The notes beneath the pieces are model-generated. The model was not told where the DNA came from, searched no databases, and saw only the letters and a list, made by a program, of their open reading frames with translations. A stretch of DNA of 6,765 bases, taken from an uncultured Gemmatimonadota bacterium. Lineage in GTDB: Bacteria; Gemmatimonadota; Gemmatimonadetes; Gemmatimonadales; Gemmatimonadaceae. Both the position numbers and the translations under genes were made by a program. This document shows positions 5,644 through 6,765 of this stretch, one piece after another; the stretch's first letter is position 1; each line of letters begins with the position of its first letter. Location of the stretch: the NCBI GenBank assembly GCA_946479995.1, contig CAMLIU010000088.1, forward strand, positions 1 through 6,765. The letters are read 5' to 3'.

Positions 5644-6765
5644 CTACTCGGTGTGCGAGCCCGCCGTAGTCACGCCGCCGGTCCGGATACGCACCGTCTT
5701 GATGTTGGTGAACTCGCGCAATCCGAGGTCGCTCAGCTCCCGCCCATAGCCGGACGCCTTCACGCCGCCGAACGGAAAGCGCGGATCGGACGCGACCATG
5801 TCGTTCACGAACACGCTCCCCGAGTCGATGCCGCGCACGAATGCGTCCTGCTCCGCGGCGTCGTTCGTCCATGCGCTCGCGCCGAGGCCGAAGCGCGTCG
5901 CGTTCGCGATGCGGATGGCGTCGCTCGCGTCGCGCGCACGATAGAGGCACCCCACCGGCCCGAACAGCTCCTCGCTCCACGCCGGCGAGCCTTCCGGGAT
6001 GTCGGTGAGGACCGTCGCCGGGAAGAAGGCGGTGTCGGTGCCGTTGCGGCGGCCACCGCACACGAGCCGCGCCCCCGCGGCCACGGAACGCGCGACCTGT
6101 TCCTCGAGCTCCTCGGCCTGCTTCGCCGACGAGAGCGGCCCGAGCTGCGTGGACGGATCGATCGGATCGCCCACGCGCAGCGCCTGCATCCCCTCGGTGA
6201 AGCGCCGGAGGAATCGGTCGAAGATGGAGTCGTGGACGATGAACCGCTTTGCGGCGATGCAGCTCTGCCCGTTGTTGATCGTGCGCGCCTTCACCGCCGT
6301 CTCCACCGCACGGTCGAAATCGGCGCTCGGCATCACGATGAAGGGATCACTGCCGCCAAGCTCGAGCACCGTGGGCTTGATGTGCTTGCCGGCCACCGAT
6401 GCCACGCTGCTGCCTGCACCCTCACTGCCCGTGAGCGTCGCCGCCGCCACGCGCGGGTCCGACAGCACGCCGGCCACGGCGTCGGACCCGATGAGCAGCG
6501 TCTGGAACACGCCGTCGGGTGCGCCGGCGCGACGCACCAGTGCCTCGAGCTCGAGCGCGCACTGAGGCACGTTCGACGCGTGCTTCAACACTCCCACGTT
6601 GCCGGCGACGAACGCGGGCGCCATGAACCGGATGGCCTGCCAGAAGGGAAAGTTCCACGGCATCACGGCCAGCACGACGCCGAGCGGATCGTAGGCGATG
6701 AACGAACGGTGCCCTTCGTCGTCCACGTGCTGGTCCGCCACGAACGACGGTCCGTGCTCCGCGTA
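5644..6765 (-). CDS. Aldehyde dehydrogenase, succinate-semialdehyde dehydrogenase type, N-terminus beyond right edge
   Basis: An NAD(P)-dependent aldehyde dehydrogenase that oxidises an aldehyde to its acid, most likely succinate semialdehyde to succinate. The frame is open to the window edge, so 373 residues are visible and roughly 80-90 are missing; the in-frame GTG at 6741 is internal. Numbering from the edge, YAEHGPSFVADQHV opens the fragment. VMPWNFPFW (34-42) is the conserved oxyanion segment with Asn38. LKHASNVPQCA (60-70) carries the cofactor-binding Lys61. TGSEGAGSSVA (112-122) is the nucleotide-binding turn. LELGGSDP (134-141) has the general base Glu135, and NNGQSCIAAKR (164-174) the nucleophile Cys169. 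EELFGPV (266-272) and FPFGGVKASGYGREL (330-344) complete the family signature. The KHASNVPQ and PFGGVKASGYGREL wording fits the GabD-like branch often annotated as NADP-dependent. A role in GABA or 2-oxoglutarate/succinate-semialdehyde catabolism is inferred; other small aldehydes are possible. All catalytic residues are present and the C-terminus is complete. Confidence 0.92.
   Translation of the reverse strand, partial: YAEHGPSFVADQHVDDEGHRSFIAYDPLGVVLAVMPWNFPFWQAIRFMAPAFVAGNVGVLKHASNVPQCALELEALVRRAGAPDGVFQTLLIGSDAVAGVLSDPRVAAATLTGSEGAGSSVASVAGKHIKPTVLELGGSDPFIVMPSADFDRAVETAVKARTINNGQSCIAAKRFIVHDSIFDRFLRRFTEGMQALRVGDPIDPSTQLGPLSSAKQAEELEEQVARSVAAGARLVCGGRRNGTDTAFFPATVLTDIPEGSPAWSEELFGPVGCLYRARDASDAIRIANATRFGLGASAWTNDAAEQDAFVRGIDSGSVFVNDMVASDPRFPFGGVKASGYGRELSDLGLREFTNIKTVRIRTGGVTTAGSHTE

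Noticed and set aside
6739..6741. GTG at 6741 as the true start of the aldehyde dehydrogenase
   Set aside because: The frame stays open to the window edge and the upstream residues (YAEHGPSF) continue the family alignment, so the gene is cut by the edge and this GTG is internal.

Overview
The window is GC-rich (around 70% by eye, with strong G/C bias at third codon positions) and almost entirely coding. It holds four protein genes and no RNA gene, insertion sequence, CRISPR array or phage gene that I can recognise. A TolC-type outer-membrane protein means a diderm (Gram-negative-type) bacterium. The base composition, an exported protein that would be cleaved just before Gln-Asp, and a very large NtrY-like kinase with many membrane segments would suit Gemmatimonadota. 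That assignment is an inference from style, not proven by any marker gene here.

Layout: (1) 794 down to 1, minus strand: the N-terminal 264 residues of a TolC-family outer-membrane efflux protein, cut by the left edge. (2) 1613 down to 858, minus strand: a creatininase-family metal-dependent amidohydrolase, 63 bp upstream of the TolC gene and possibly co-transcribed with it. The spacer contains two competing small hairpins. (3) 1654 (or further upstream, 1612/1615) to 5610, plus strand: a 1318-residue membrane sensor histidine kinase, divergent from the creatininase gene. Its C-terminal half is a complete NtrY-like kinase (TM, periplasmic loop, TM, HAMP, PAS, HisKA, HATPase). Its N-terminal half adds about 12 membrane segments and two further periplasmic regions. 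(4) 6765 down to 5644, minus strand: an aldehyde dehydrogenase of the succinate-semialdehyde dehydrogenase type, lacking its N-terminus because it runs off the right edge. It converges on the kinase with only 33 bp between the stop codons.

Functional links: the four genes do not form an obvious pathway. The kinase stands alone, with an opposite-strand gene on each side and no response regulator in view, so its partner must be encoded elsewhere. TolC proteins usually serve RND or ABC exporters or type I secretion; the inner-membrane partner genes, if linked, would lie beyond the left edge. The points most worth a second look are the unusual start region of the kinase (the only good Shine-Dalgarno sequence favours a non-ATG/GTG start that overlaps the divergent gene's start codon), the compound architecture of the kinase, and the altered active-site loop of the creatininase-family protein. 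I see no clearly undescribed multi-gene system here.
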